NCBI GenBank assembly: GCA_947496465.1
Contig: CANMCX010000005.1
Coordinates: 144,835-208,834, forward strand
Direction of reading: 5' to 3'
Source: Marinifilum_A sediminis
Lineage (GTDB): Bacteria; Bacteroidota; Bacteroidia; Bacteroidales; Marinifilaceae
Length of the DNA stretch: 64,000 bases
A model generated the notes under the pieces. The model had not been told where the DNA came from. It did no database searches and saw nothing but the letters and a program-made list of their open reading frames with translations. The position numbers and the translations under genes are program-made. Of this stretch, positions 37,406 through 47,665 are shown piece by piece. Position 1 is the first letter of the stretch, and each line of letters begins with the position of its first letter.

Positions 37406-38533
37406 TTATTTTTTACTAATCTTTATCTCGAAAAGCTTTGGCCAGCGCTTACCTGTAACAAACATTCTTTGGTTAAGAGAGTCCCAGGCGATCCCATTTA
37501 AAACATCATCATTTTTATCCAATTTGTTTTTCTCTGATTGCTTTAGGATAGAACCAAGATTAATATTGCCCTCAACTCTACCGGTTTTTGGATTGATGAT
37601 TACAATTCTATCACTTAACCATACATTGGCATAAATTTTACCATCGATATATTCCAATTCGTTTAAATTGGTCACTTTGCCTGCATTGTCGTACACCTCA
37701 ATTGTTCTTATTCTTCCAAAATTGGTATCATCCAGAACAGTTAAAACATTAGTCCCATCCGAAATTATCAACTCATTATTTGTATTAGTAATTCCCCAAC
37801 CTTGATTATTTGTGGTGTTTGGTTCAAATGAATCGATTTTCTCAAATGTCTCCGGATCAACAACAAATACCTTTCTAGAGTTCCAAGTCAGTTGGATTAT
37901 CCTATTTTTACTTAAGGTAATTCCTTCTCCAAAATACTCCTGCTCCAAATTTTTGATCGATAAAGCCTCTCCATTTTCTAGCTTTACCTTTCTAAGACTC
38001 GACTCTCCATGCTGTCCAGTTCCTTCATATAAAAATCCCTGATGGTAAAACAATCCTTGCGTATAAGCTCTTCTGTCATGCGGAAATGAATTTACAATCT
38101 CAAATCCATACTCATCAGGAGCCTGATTTGATTTTATATTCACATAGGTATTTACCAAACCAATTTTTCCATTCTCGTGATAAGCCAGAAGCTTTAACTT
38201 GTGCTTACCCATATTTCCCTTTTCAGGAATCCATTTCAAAACCCATGGCTCTTGAGTCAAAGTACTTACCAATTTGCCATCGCCAATCACTTGTAAAGAA
38301 TCAATATCACCTACTTTTTTTCTTGGATGTATATCTATCAAAACTTCTTCTCCATAAGTAAACAAATCACCTCTATGTGGAGATTTCAATCGCATACTAC
38401 TAATATATTCAACAGTTTTTTCGACTGCTTTTTCTTCTTTATTCTTAGCAGGTAAAGTTCGATTTGCTCCATTCCCGTTACATCCGATAATAATAACAGC
38501 AAATAGGCTTATTAGTAGAGTATGAAATTTCAT
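37406..38533 (-). CDS. Glutaminyl-peptide cyclotransferase (plant/bacterial-type), lipoprotein
   Basis: 375 residues. Lipoprotein signal with C18 (VIIIGCNG). An Ig-like segment at about 45-130 precedes the five-bladed propeller-type glutamine cyclotransferase domain at about 145-370: FPHDRRAYTQGLFYHQGFLYEGTG, FGEGITL, INELEYIDG-like LNELEYIDGKIYANVW, and the final NGIAWDSLNQRMFVTGKRWP. It converts N-terminal Gln to pyroglutamate on exported proteins. In Bacteroidota many secreted proteins expose N-terminal Gln after signal cleavage, which fits the SAQ/MRAQ-type cleavage sites seen in this window. Confidence 0.88.
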   Translation of the reverse strand: MKFHTLLISLFAVIIIGCNGNGANRTLPAKNKEEKAVEKTVEYISSMRLKSPHRGDLFTYGEEVLIDIHPRKKVGDIDSLQVIGDGKLVSTLTQEPWVLKWIPEKGNMGKHKLKLLAYHENGKIGLVNTYVNIKSNQAPDEYGFEIVNSFPHDRRAYTQGLFYHQGFLYEGTGQHGESSLRKVKLENGEALSIKNLEQEYFGEGITLSKNRIIQLTWNSRKVFVVDPETFEKIDSFEPNTTNNQGWGITNTNNELIISDGTNVLTVLDDTNFGRIRTIEVYDNAGKVTNLNELEYIDGKIYANVWLSDRIVIINPKTGRVEGNINLGSILKQSEKNKLDKNDDVLNGIAWDSLNQRMFVTGKRWPKLFEIKISKK

Positions 38534-38580
38534 TATTGTACTTTGTTTAATCGTTTAGATGATCTAAGCTAAATTAGCTA

Positions 38581-38618
38581 AAAAATAAAAAAACTGCCCT
38601 GATTACTCAGGACAGTTT
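38581..38618 (-). terminator. Terminator after cysS
   Basis: Stem AAACTGCCCTGA (38591-38602) with TCAGGACAGTTT (38607-38618), one mismatch, loop TTAC. It is followed on the minus strand by a long T-rich run. Confidence 0.82.
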
Positions 38619-38621
38619 CAA

Positions 38622-40094
38622 TTATTTTATGATTTCCCATTCAAAACCATCTTTGGTGTCTTTCACCGCAATGCCTAAATTGGTCAACTCATCTCTTATT
38701 CGATCGGCGGTAGCCCAATCTTTATTCTTTTTGGCTTCGTTTCTGGTAGTAAGCAATAATGAAATTACTTTATCCAATATTTCGTTGTTACCTTCTTCCT
38801 CGCCTTCTTCGTTTAAACCTAAAACATCAAAAACCAAGCTTCGATATAAAACTTTTAAAGCTTCCAAATCTTCAGCATTAATTTTCTCGTTTCCAACGGC
38901 TAATGAATTAATCATTTTAACGCCATCGAACAAATGAGCAATTAAAATAGGTGTATTTAAATCATCGTTTAAAGCCTCGTACGATTTTGCCTTTAAATTG
39001 GCAACATCAACTGTAGATGAATCTGAAACCTGAATTTTATCCAATGTTCCAATAGCAGTCATCATTCGTTTGAAGCCTTTCTCAGCTGCTTTTAAAGCAT
39101 CATTCGAGAAATCAAGTGGACTACGGTAATGTGCCTGCAACATGAAGAAACGAACAGTCATTGGACTATAAGCCTGCTCTAACACATCATTCTCACCAGA
39201 GAACATGTTAGAAAGAGTTATAAAGTTACCCAAAGATTTCCCCATCTTTTGTCCATTGATGGTAATCATGTTGTTGTGCATCCAGTACTTCACAGCTTCT
39301 TTGCCATAAGCTCCTGTCGACTGAGCAATCTCACATTCGTGATGTGGAAACTGTAAATCCAATCCTCCACCGTGAATATCAAATTCAGCTCCTAAATATT
39401 TTTGACTCATTGCCGAACACTCCAGATGCCATCCTGGAAAACCATCACTCCATTTCGATGGCCAACGCATGATATGCTCTGGTGCTGCCTTTTTCCAAAG
39501 AGCAAAATCGAAAGAGTTCTTCTTTTCGCTTTGTCCTTCCAGCTCACGAGTATTCGCAATTAAATCCTCAATTTTACGTCCCGATAATTTACCGTAATTG
39601 TGTTTCTTGCTATATGCTTCCACATCAAAATAAATCGAACCTTCACTTTCATAAGCAAATCCATTGGCAAGTAATTTATCAATTACTTCCATTTGCTCAA
39701 TAATATGTCCTGATGCACGAGGCTCAATACTTGGCTTACGTACATTCAAATCATCCATATCTTTGTGGTATCTATCAGTAAAAAACTGTACCACTTCCAT
39801 TGGCTCAAGTTGATCTAACCTTGCTTTTTTAGCAATTTTATCTTCCCCTTCATCAGCATCGTTCACAAGATGCCCCACATCGGTAATGTTTCTTACGTAA
39901 CGCACTTTATACTCCAAATGAGTAAGGTATCTGAATAATAAATCGAAAGTAATTGCAGGACGAGCATGTCCCAAATGCGCATCACCATATACAGTAGGTC
40001 CACACACATACAAACCAACATGCGGTGCATTAATTGGTTCGAACAACTCTTTTTTACGATTTAGTGTATTATAAATGAACAACTTATTTTCCAT
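38622..40094 (-). CDS. cysS: Cysteinyl-tRNA synthetase
   Basis: 490 residues from the ATG at 40094. The frame extends to 40169 but the extra 25 residues are not part of the family and overlap the upstream gene. It is a class I synthetase charging tRNA-Cys. The zinc/Cys ligand C31 lies in YVCGPTVYGDAHLGH with the HIGH-type motif HLGH at 40-43. The KMSKS motif appears as KMGKSLGNF. Zinc-binding GWHLECSAMS is present. It is probably transcribed from its own promoter, downstream of the YwqK-like gene. Confidence 0.96.
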   Translation of the reverse strand: MENKLFIYNTLNRKKELFEPINAPHVGLYVCGPTVYGDAHLGHARPAITFDLLFRYLTHLEYKVRYVRNITDVGHLVNDADEGEDKIAKKARLDQLEPMEVVQFFTDRYHKDMDDLNVRKPSIEPRASGHIIEQMEVIDKLLANGFAYESEGSIYFDVEAYSKKHNYGKLSGRKIEDLIANTRELEGQSEKKNSFDFALWKKAAPEHIMRWPSKWSDGFPGWHLECSAMSQKYLGAEFDIHGGGLDLQFPHHECEIAQSTGAYGKEAVKYWMHNNMITINGQKMGKSLGNFITLSNMFSGENDVLEQAYSPMTVRFFMLQAHYRSPLDFSNDALKAAEKGFKRMMTAIGTLDKIQVSDSSTVDVANLKAKSYEALNDDLNTPILIAHLFDGVKMINSLAVGNEKINAEDLEALKVLYRSLVFDVLGLNEEGEEEGNNEILDKVISLLLTTRNEAKKNKDWATADRIRDELTNLGIAVKDTKDGFEWEIIK

Positions 40095-40153
40095 ATCCGT
40101 TAAAATAATTCGAATTTGTATTGGGGCTGTAAAATTATAAAAAATTATCGCTC

Positions 40154-40981
40154 TTAGTGAGTAATCCAACGAATAACTTTAGAATTCTGATAGATAGCCG
40201 TTTTTTGAAGAATTCCTTTCAGGCTGTAATAGTATCTTTTACCGTTTATTAGTTTGCCATTTTTAAAATCACCTTCTCTATCAGTTTGCTGATTTTTGTT
40301 GTAAAAAACATGATATCCATTCCCTGAAAACATCGAACTTTCAGAATTTCCATTTTTCCTTTCTGCTAATTTTACACCTTTTGGAAACTCCTCTTGCAAG
40401 TCAGGATTAGACAATCCTTTACAAAATACTTTCTTGCATTTTACTGATCCATCCTTGTAGTACTCATTTATTGTACCTTCCTTATTTCCATTTTTCCAGG
40501 AACCAGAGATTTTCAGCTCTCCATTTTCATGATAATACTTCTGATATCCAGTTCTTTTACCGTATTTATTAAAGAAAAAATGCCCCGATAATTTCCCATT
40601 TTCAAAATAAGTGTAATACTCACCTTCCCAATGATCTATAACCCAAGTTCCTTTCTCTAATAGTTTTCCATTGGAATAATAGGAACACATTTCACCATTT
40701 GGTACTCCATTAGTAAATCGAATGGTATATGATAAAACGCCTGTTTTAAGATAGTTTTTCCAGATTCCTATCTTTTTATTGTCAATGTAGTTTCCTTCTC
40801 GTATCTTTGTGCCATTACAATATTCTATCCAATATCCTTGTTTAAGATTTTCTTCATCAACAAGATTAACCGTATCCCGAACCGCAGCTCCATAGGATAG
40901 GTTGAAAAAAATCAAGTTAAAAACAACAAAGAAAAGGCTATTTAATATTGACTTATTAATGTTTGAAAAGGGCATTTTCAT
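40154..40981 (-). CDS. MORN-repeat (YwqK-like) exported protein
   Basis: 275 residues with a signal-type hydrophobic segment at about 12-30. At least seven MORN-like repeats of about 22 residues (GYWIEYCNGTKIREGNY, GVWKNY-type IGIWKNYLKTGVLSY, GEYYTYFENGKLSGH) fill the rest. Such proteins are often annotated as YwqK-family antitoxin-like, but that label is weak here because it has a signal sequence and no toxin gene beside it. It is more likely an envelope protein of unknown role. The stop lies 60 bp before the cysS start. Confidence 0.75.
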   Translation of the reverse strand: MKMPFSNINKSILNSLFFVVFNLIFFNLSYGAAVRDTVNLVDEENLKQGYWIEYCNGTKIREGNYIDNKKIGIWKNYLKTGVLSYTIRFTNGVPNGEMCSYYSNGKLLEKGTWVIDHWEGEYYTYFENGKLSGHFFFNKYGKRTGYQKYYHENGELKISGSWKNGNKEGTINEYYKDGSVKCKKVFCKGLSNPDLQEEFPKGVKLAERKNGNSESSMFSGNGYHVFYNKNQQTDREGDFKNGKLINGKRYYYSLKGILQKTAIYQNSKVIRWITH

Positions 40982-41113
40982 AATTATAATGGATCGCAGA
41001 AATATACTTTTAATGTTTAATTAAAGGATTTCGGCAATCAAAATACAAATTTTATTCTTACTTTAAATTCAAAGCCTCTTTTCAAATCAAATCTTAATTA
41101 AGATTTATACAAA

Positions 41114-43258
41114 ATGACAAAAAAAAGAAAAAATTCAGGACCGAAATATAGTCGTAAAAGCTTAGAAAAACTGATTGTAGGGATTTTCAGCAATAATCCT
41201 GATAAAACATTCAACTACAAACAAATCTCCAGACAACTGGAGATAAAAGATATGGGAATCAAACAATTAATTGTTGGAATTTTATTCGATTTAGTTGACC
41301 TTGATTTCCTTACAGAAATATCAACTGGTAAATTTAAAATGAAATCAAAAATAGGTCATATTACAGGTACTGTTGATATGACAGCAAGAGGTGCAGCTTT
41401 TATTGTATCTGAAGATATTGAGGAAGATGTTTTTGTTTCGCAAGCCAACTTAAATCGTGCCATGCATGGTGATATTGTAAAAGTATATCTATATGCTAAA
41501 AAACGCAGTAAGCAACCTGAAGGTGAAGTTGTAGAAATTATCAAGCGTAAAAAAACCACTTTTGTTGGAGTTGTAGAAATTTCGGCAAGTTATGCATTTC
41601 TGGTTCCTACCGGCAGACAAATGCCTTATGATATTTTTCTGCCACTTTCCAAACTAAATGGAGCCAACAATGGTGATAAAGCAATTGCTCAAATCACCGA
41701 ATGGCCGAAGAAATCAAAAAATCCAGTTGGACAAATTATAAGTGTACTTGGAAAACCTGGTGATAATGATACTGAAATGCATGCAATTCTTGCCGAATTT
41801 GATTTGCCACACGAATTCCCACAAAAGGTAAACGATGCAGCAGAAGAAATCTCCGATGAGATTACTGAAGAAGAAATTGCTCTTCGCCGTGATTTTAGAG
41901 ACATCACCACTTTTACCATTGATCCGCATGATGCAAAAGATTTTGATGATGCATTATCATTAAGAACCTTAGAAAATGGAAATTGGGAAGTTGGTGTTCA
42001 CATTGCTGATGTAACACATTACGTAAGAAAAGGCAGTATTATAGAACAAGAAGCTTTTGATAGAGCAACTTCTGTTTATCTGGTAGATAGAGTTGTGCCA
42101 ATGCTTCCGGAAAGATTGTCGAATGGTGTTTGTTCTCTTCGTCCGAATGAAGAAAAATTGACCTTCTCGGCAGTATTTGAAATGAATGAAAAAGCTCAAA
42201 TTCTTGATACCTGGATTGGGAAAACAGTAATTAATTCGAACAGAAGATTTACTTACGAGGAAGCTCAGGAAATTATTGAAACCGGAGAAGGTGATTATAA
42301 AGAAGACGTGCTTTGTTTGGATAAATTGGCAAAACAACTTCGCGAGAAAAGATTCAAAAAGGGAGCTATTGATTTTGATCGATTCGAAGTAAAATTTGAA
42401 ATTGATGAAAAGGGAAAACCGACTCGTGTTTTCTTTAAAGAATCGAAAGATTCGAACAAGTTGATTGAAGAATTTATGCTTTTGGCAAACAAAAAAGTTG
42501 CTGAAAAAATTGGTAAAGTTACCAAAGGCTTAAAAGCAAAAACCTTTATTTACAGAACTCACGATCAACCAAACCCAGAAAAGCTAAATACCTTTAATCA
42601 ATTCATTCGCAAATTTGGATACGGCATTAAAACAAACAATGCATCATCCATTTCAACATCCTTAAACACATTATTACACGATGTTAAGGGCGAAAACATT
42701 CAAAATTTAGTTGAAACTCTTGCAATACGCTCTATGGCTAAAGCTGAATACTCAACTGTAAATATTGGTCATTATGGTTTGCATTTCGATCATTACTCAC
42801 ATTTTACTTCTCCTATTCGCCGTTACCCGGATATGATGGTACATCGCTTGTTAGAGAAGTACTTTAATGGTAGTAAATCTGTTAATGCTGATAAGTATGA
42901 GGAATACTGCCAGCATTGCAGCGAAATGGAGCAAAAAGCCGCCAATGCAGAACGTGCATCAATCAAATACAAACAAGTGGAATTCATGCAGGAACATTTA
43001 GGGCAGGAATTCGAAGGAACCATATCTGGAGTTACCGAATGGGGTTTCTACGTTGAACTCGACGAAAATAAATGTGAAGGAATGGTGTCCATTCGAGAAT
43101 TAGAAGATGATTATTACGAATTCGATGAAGACAATTACTGCATTGTTGGTCGTCATCATCGTAAAATTTATCAATTGGGTGATAAAATTTCTATTAAAGT
43201 GGCAAAAGCCAATTTAGTCGCAAAACAACTCGATTTTGTATTGCCTAACGTAAAATAA
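41114..43258 (+). CDS. rnr: Ribonuclease R
   Basis: 714 residues. It is a 3'-5' exoribonuclease of the RNB family that degrades structured RNA. An N-terminal winged-helix segment, two cold-shock domains (about 80-230), the RNB catalytic domain with DPHDAKDFDDALS (metal-binding Asp residues) and RYPDMMVHRLL, and a C-terminal S1 domain (GQEFEGTISGVTEWGFYVELDENKCEGMV) are all in order. The Lys-rich tail of E. coli RNase R is absent. Confidence 0.95.
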   Translation: MTKKRKNSGPKYSRKSLEKLIVGIFSNNPDKTFNYKQISRQLEIKDMGIKQLIVGILFDLVDLDFLTEISTGKFKMKSKIGHITGTVDMTARGAAFIVSEDIEEDVFVSQANLNRAMHGDIVKVYLYAKKRSKQPEGEVVEIIKRKKTTFVGVVEISASYAFLVPTGRQMPYDIFLPLSKLNGANNGDKAIAQITEWPKKSKNPVGQIISVLGKPGDNDTEMHAILAEFDLPHEFPQKVNDAAEEISDEITEEEIALRRDFRDITTFTIDPHDAKDFDDALSLRTLENGNWEVGVHIADVTHYVRKGSIIEQEAFDRATSVYLVDRVVPMLPERLSNGVCSLRPNEEKLTFSAVFEMNEKAQILDTWIGKTVINSNRRFTYEEAQEIIETGEGDYKEDVLCLDKLAKQLREKRFKKGAIDFDRFEVKFEIDEKGKPTRVFFKESKDSNKLIEEFMLLANKKVAEKIGKVTKGLKAKTFIYRTHDQPNPEKLNTFNQFIRKFGYGIKTNNASSISTSLNTLLHDVKGENIQNLVETLAIRSMAKAEYSTVNIGHYGLHFDHYSHFTSPIRRYPDMMVHRLLEKYFNGSKSVNADKYEEYCQHCSEMEQKAANAERASIKYKQVEFMQEHLGQEFEGTISGVTEWGFYVELDENKCEGMVSIRELEDDYYEFDEDNYCIVGRHHRKIYQLGDKISIKVAKANLVAKQLDFVLPNVK

Positions 43259-43362
43259 GAGTTCTGGAATATCTATCGGATTCTATTTAATTATACAGAA
43301 AAGTCATTTCTTAATTAATTATAAAAGAATCCGAACGATTTCTTTCATCCGCTCTTTTTATG

Positions 43363-43370
43363 TAATTTTG
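43363..43370 (+). promoter_or_regulatory. -7 promoter element before the sigma-54 activator gene
   Basis: TAATTTTG, exact TAnnTTTG, 74 bp before the ATG at 43445. No clear -33 element. Confidence 0.4.
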
Positions 43371-43444
43371 GTTGAAAGGCTTGATTAATGGGCTATTGCT
43401 ACATTAAAAGTCTTCCTGAATACTGAACAACAATCCATTTCCGC

Positions 43445-44797
43445 ATGAAGAGAATACTAATTATCGATGATGATGCTACTATATGCCTGATGCTTCAGGG
43501 ATTACTTAAGCGAAAGAATTTTGATGCTGATACAGTTTTTTCTGCTGGAGAAGCCATTAAGAAACTTGAAATCGACAAATTTGATTTGGTTTTAAGTGAT
43601 TTTCGTTTGCCTGATTTTGATGGATTGGAGTTATTGCAAAAAATAAAAGCAATGCATCCTCATGTGCCGGTTATCATCATGACTTCGTATGCAGATATTA
43701 GAACTGCAGTTAGTGCAATTAAGATGGGAGCTTTCGAGTATGTTACCAAACCTCTTAATCCTGATGAAATTCTTTTACTAATTAAATCGGCCCTAGAGAA
43801 AGCTGAAGAAAAACAAGAGGCTCCAAAAACTATAATAAAAAAGAAGAAACCTGTCGTTGATTTTGTGCGTGGAGAAAGTTCGAGTTCACTCCAAATTGAT
43901 CAATACGTTAGATTGGTTGCACCGACTGATATGTCCGTTATCATTGAAGGAGAAAGTGGTACAGGTAAAGAAATTGCAGCCCGTAGAATTCATGCTGAGA
44001 GCAATCGTAAAAGCAATATTTTTGTTGCCGTAGATTGTGGAGCTTTATCAACCGATTTGGCAGGAAGTGAACTTTTTGGTCATATAAAAGGTTCGTTTAC
44101 CGGAGCAATTACCGATAAGGAAGGACAGTTTGAAGCTGCTAAAGGTGGTACCTTATTTCTAGATGAAATTGGTAATCTTTCTTACGAAATTCAGGTAAAA
44201 CTTTTGCGTGCATTACAAGAAAGAAAAGTCAGAAGAATTGGTAGTAATAAAGATGTTGATGTCGATGTGCGAATTGTTGTTGCAACCAACGAAGATTTAG
44301 CATTGTCTGTAGAAAAAGGAACCTTTCGAGAAGATTTATATCATCGCCTTAACGAATTTAAAATAACAGTTCCAGCGCTTAGAAACAGAGGAGAAGACAT
44401 CAAAATATTTGCAAAATACTTTTTAGACTTATCGAATAACGAACTAAATAAAAGCATTTCAAAATTCTCAGATGAAGTTCTCAGCAAATTTAAAGATTAT
44501 TCCTGGCCTGGTAACTTGCGAGAACTTCGCAATGTTGTGCGCCGCTCGGTTTTATTGAGCCAGGGAGAGCAAGTGGAACTCATCAGTTTACCAACTGAAA
44601 TCATGAGTGAGAAAGTTCAGAATAATATTGTAACAGAAGGTTCGAACTTAAAATTAATTCAGGCTGCCAACGAAAAAGAGCTTATTATTTCCACCTTACG
44701 AAAGGTAAACTTTAATAAATCGAAAGCTGCCAGACTTTTAAATATTGATCGTAAAACCCTATACAATAAAATTAAACAATATGGCATTGAGGTATAA
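43445..44797 (+). CDS. Sigma-54-dependent response regulator (NtrC family)
   Basis: 450 residues. The receiver domain (1-120) has the acidic pocket DDD at 8-10 and phosphoacceptor D52 (LVLSDFRLPD). The AAA+ ATPase has Walker A GESGTGKE at 169-176 and the sigma-54-contact loop GSFTGA at 216-221 (usual form GAFTGA). The Fis-type helix-turn-helix is at the end (NFNKSKAARLLNIDRKTLYNKIKQYG). Phosphorylation would trigger activation of sigma-54 promoters. Its stop faces the hybrid-kinase stop with only 3 bp between. The pair may be cognate but the kinase has its own receiver and Hpt. Confidence 0.94.
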   Translation: MKRILIIDDDATICLMLQGLLKRKNFDADTVFSAGEAIKKLEIDKFDLVLSDFRLPDFDGLELLQKIKAMHPHVPVIIMTSYADIRTAVSAIKMGAFEYVTKPLNPDEILLLIKSALEKAEEKQEAPKTIIKKKKPVVDFVRGESSSSLQIDQYVRLVAPTDMSVIIEGESGTGKEIAARRIHAESNRKSNIFVAVDCGALSTDLAGSELFGHIKGSFTGAITDKEGQFEAAKGGTLFLDEIGNLSYEIQVKLLRALQERKVRRIGSNKDVDVDVRIVVATNEDLALSVEKGTFREDLYHRLNEFKITVPALRNRGEDIKIFAKYFLDLSNNELNKSISKFSDEVLSKFKDYSWPGNLRELRNVVRRSVLLSQGEQVELISLPTEIMSEKVQNNIVTEGSNLKLIQAANEKELIISTLRKVNFNKSKAARLLNIDRKTLYNKIKQYGIEV

Positions 44798-44800
44798 CAA

Positions 44801-47344
44801 CTAAACTGTTACCTCTTTTTGAATAGATATTATTACAATGTCTGTATTTTGTTGTACTTCTTCAACCAACTCTTTTATATAATCCGGATCATCAACATTT
44901 CCGGATTTTTTGTGCAGTAAATCTTCCAATTCTTTAAGTAATGGAATCACATTAACTACCTTAAGTTGTGTAAATGAACTTAGCATTTTATGCGCAATTG
45001 AACCAATTTCCAAATAGTTTTCTTCCCTATTTGCTTTGTTCAAATCAATTAGATTTTCCTTAGCAGATACTATAAATTGATTTAATATTTGCTGAATTAA
45101 ATCCGAATCATCGGCAGTAAATTGTTTAATTTGCGACAAATCATACAAAATATCGTCGGCTATTAATTCCTTTTCATCAACCACCTTTAAAGAATCACTT
45201 TGTTTACCAAGCAACAATTCGGAAAGCATTGAGTTTAAGATGGCTTCATCGAATGGTTTTACTAAACATTCAGTCATACCAGAATCGATATATTCTTTTA
45301 AATCAGTTTCTCTTACATTAGCTGTTAAAGCAACGATTGGAATATCAGCGAAATTATTCTTTGTACTTCTAATTTTCCTACAAAGTTCAATTCCTCCCAT
45401 TACAGGCATATGGATATCGGTTAATACCATATCGTAGTTATTTTTCTGTAGTAAATTCCAGGCTATTTCACCATTTTCTACAAAATCCGCATTAAGCTCC
45501 CAATTTGTAAAAATCGTTTTCAAAAGCAACAGGCTGTATTCATCATCATCAGCAATTAAAAACTTCTTTACCTTTAAAATTGGTAACAACTCCTCGTCAG
45601 GTTTAAAGTTATTTTCAACCAATGGCATTCTATCTTCATACAGAGGAATCTGCAGAGTAAAACAAGATCCTTTACCAAACTCACTCTCTACAAATAAATT
45701 GCCATCTAACAAATTCGCTAACCTTTTACTAATAGAAAGTCCCAAACCTGTTCCTCCATATTTTCTTGCTGAAAATGAATCGGCCTGATTAAAATCATCA
45801 AAAATAGTAGTTAGCTTATCTTCCTCTATTCCAATTCCAGTATCTTCAACATCCACTTTAAACAAATACTTGTCGTTATCAGCAATAACCGAGGCTATTA
45901 TTTTCACACTACCCTCCTCGGTAAATTTTATAGCATTCGATCCCATATTCAGCAAAATCTGCTTTATTCTAAAAGGATCACTAATTAACCTAAGTTCTTT
46001 ATCACCTGAAAAATTCATCGAAAAGTCAATATTCCTATTCGAAGCATTCACCTTCAGTACATTATAAACCTCAGAGGTTAGACTATATGGGGTAAAGGCA
46101 ATATTTTCAATGCTTAACTTTCCAGCTTCAATTTTTGACAGATCAAGTATTTCATTTACCAATCCCAATAAATGTTTCGATGAACTATTTAAAACACTAA
46201 CAAAACTTTGCTGTTTACTTTCAAGTGATGTTTTATTCAGTTGATTTGTAAATCCAATAATGGCATTTAGCGGCGTTCTAATTTCATGACTCATGGTAGC
46301 CAAAAACTCCTCCTTTACTTTTGCTAATTTTTCAGCCTTACCCTTAGCAAGCAACAGCTCCTTCCGGTAATAATTACTTTTAGTGATATCTGTAAGAATA
46401 AAAATTATGAATAGAACACCCAAAACGAATCCAACAATAATAATTACTGAAATAATAAATATGGAATTGCTGGCAATCTCTTTTGCTTTTGTCGATTCAG
46501 TAGTTAGCTGTTCCAGACGCTCCTCTTCAAGTTGTCGAAGTAGAATTTTTATTTTATCCCACATTATGGAATTCTCTTCGACCAACTTAAGCTCCTTTCT
46601 TGAAACATATTCTCTGTTACGCCTGTCTTTTTCCTGAGCTATCAGTAACATATTTTCAAGACTACGTAAGAGGCTATCACTTTGAGGCAAGTAACTCGTA
46701 TCTACCTGTATTTCGGTGCGTTTAATTATCGTTTCAATAGAATCAATTTTTATGGTATCCTTTTTACTACCAAACAATCTGGCTAAAATACCCTTCTTTT
46801 TTTCCTTAACTTCGGTTGGCGTAACAACAGTATCCAGAAAGGTTTTTGTTGTAGTGGTGGTTTTTATTTTTGTTTTTGCAGAATCCGAGGCAACGCTCAA
46901 TTCCTGCATTGCTTTTTGTGCTAAATTTTCCCTTTCTCTTGTTCGTTTTATTCTTACAAACTCCTCCAATTTTTCAGCTCTTTCCTCTAACAAAAAGCTC
47001 ATTGAGTCGATTAAAAGTATTGATTTACTACTATCGGGACTAAAAGATCTTAACGAATCCAAATCAGCTTGAATTTCAAGAATATTCTCTGCATAATGTG
47101 CCAGGTAGCGTTCCTTTTTTGTAAGTGAGTAGATTCTAATTTTGTTTTCAGCTTCAGACAAATTAGTCAGAACTCTATTCATTCTTGCAATTTCCGCATC
47201 AGGTTTAGATAAAGAGATAACAGAATCAAGTAGCTTATTGTAAGATTTATACGCTATAAAAACAGAAGCTATAATTGCAAGAAACACAAAAATATAACCT
47301 AATACTACTTTAATTTTTATGCTGCTTCTACTTTCTGATTTCAT
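44801..47344 (-). CDS. Hybrid sensor histidine kinase with receiver and Hpt domains
   Basis: 847 residues. Two membrane spans (about 13-33 and 294-317) enclose a periplasmic helical sensor of about 260 residues containing a Thr/Lys-rich insert. The kinase core follows: HisKA with H353 (ATMSHEIRTPLNAIIGF), HATPase with N, G1 and G2 boxes (NMGSNAIKFT, VEDTGIGI, GGTGLGLSISKRL), a receiver (YDMVLTDIHMPVMGG) and a C-terminal Hpt domain (IGSIAHKMLSS). The full phosphorelay could end in the adjacent NtrC-type regulator. No PAS or HAMP domain is evident. Signal unknown. Confidence 0.93.
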   Translation of the reverse strand: MKSESRSSIKIKVVLGYIFVFLAIIASVFIAYKSYNKLLDSVISLSKPDAEIARMNRVLTNLSEAENKIRIYSLTKKERYLAHYAENILEIQADLDSLRSFSPDSSKSILLIDSMSFLLEERAEKLEEFVRIKRTRERENLAQKAMQELSVASDSAKTKIKTTTTTKTFLDTVVTPTEVKEKKKGILARLFGSKKDTIKIDSIETIIKRTEIQVDTSYLPQSDSLLRSLENMLLIAQEKDRRNREYVSRKELKLVEENSIMWDKIKILLRQLEEERLEQLTTESTKAKEIASNSIFIISVIIIVGFVLGVLFIIFILTDITKSNYYRKELLLAKGKAEKLAKVKEEFLATMSHEIRTPLNAIIGFTNQLNKTSLESKQQSFVSVLNSSSKHLLGLVNEILDLSKIEAGKLSIENIAFTPYSLTSEVYNVLKVNASNRNIDFSMNFSGDKELRLISDPFRIKQILLNMGSNAIKFTEEGSVKIIASVIADNDKYLFKVDVEDTGIGIEEDKLTTIFDDFNQADSFSARKYGGTGLGLSISKRLANLLDGNLFVESEFGKGSCFTLQIPLYEDRMPLVENNFKPDEELLPILKVKKFLIADDDEYSLLLLKTIFTNWELNADFVENGEIAWNLLQKNNYDMVLTDIHMPVMGGIELCRKIRSTKNNFADIPIVALTANVRETDLKEYIDSGMTECLVKPFDEAILNSMLSELLLGKQSDSLKVVDEKELIADDILYDLSQIKQFTADDSDLIQQILNQFIVSAKENLIDLNKANREENYLEIGSIAHKMLSSFTQLKVVNVIPLLKELEDLLHKKSGNVDDPDYIKELVEEVQQNTDIVIISIQKEVTV

Positions 47345-47665
47345 TTGAATATCAATTGATTTTCTGATTTACAAGCTTCTCGTAAAGTTAAAAAGAATTT
47401 TCGAAGTCATATTTGTTTTAAAAACTGTAGAAATTATTCGAATTGGGGATTTTATACCCGAAATATGTAGAAAATTTCCCCATAAGTTGTCAGTATAACA
47501 TTACAAGTTAAGATCAATCAAAAAAACACCTCCATGTTTACACGCTGAATATATGAAACTTACACTTTGAATATTTAATTTTATTTAACAAGATTGAATT
47601 TCGGCACGATATTCACTCATAAATAAAGAAAGAATATTGAAACCCCAATCTCTAAAATAATTTAT
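47345..47665. other. Intergenic region between the divergent kinase and lipoprotein genes
   Basis: 321 bp, AT-rich. I see no RNA or strong repeat. It must contain both divergent promoters, but no exact TAnnTTTG box. A short GGGG...CCCC pair (about 47448-47484) is unremarkable. Confidence 0.4.
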
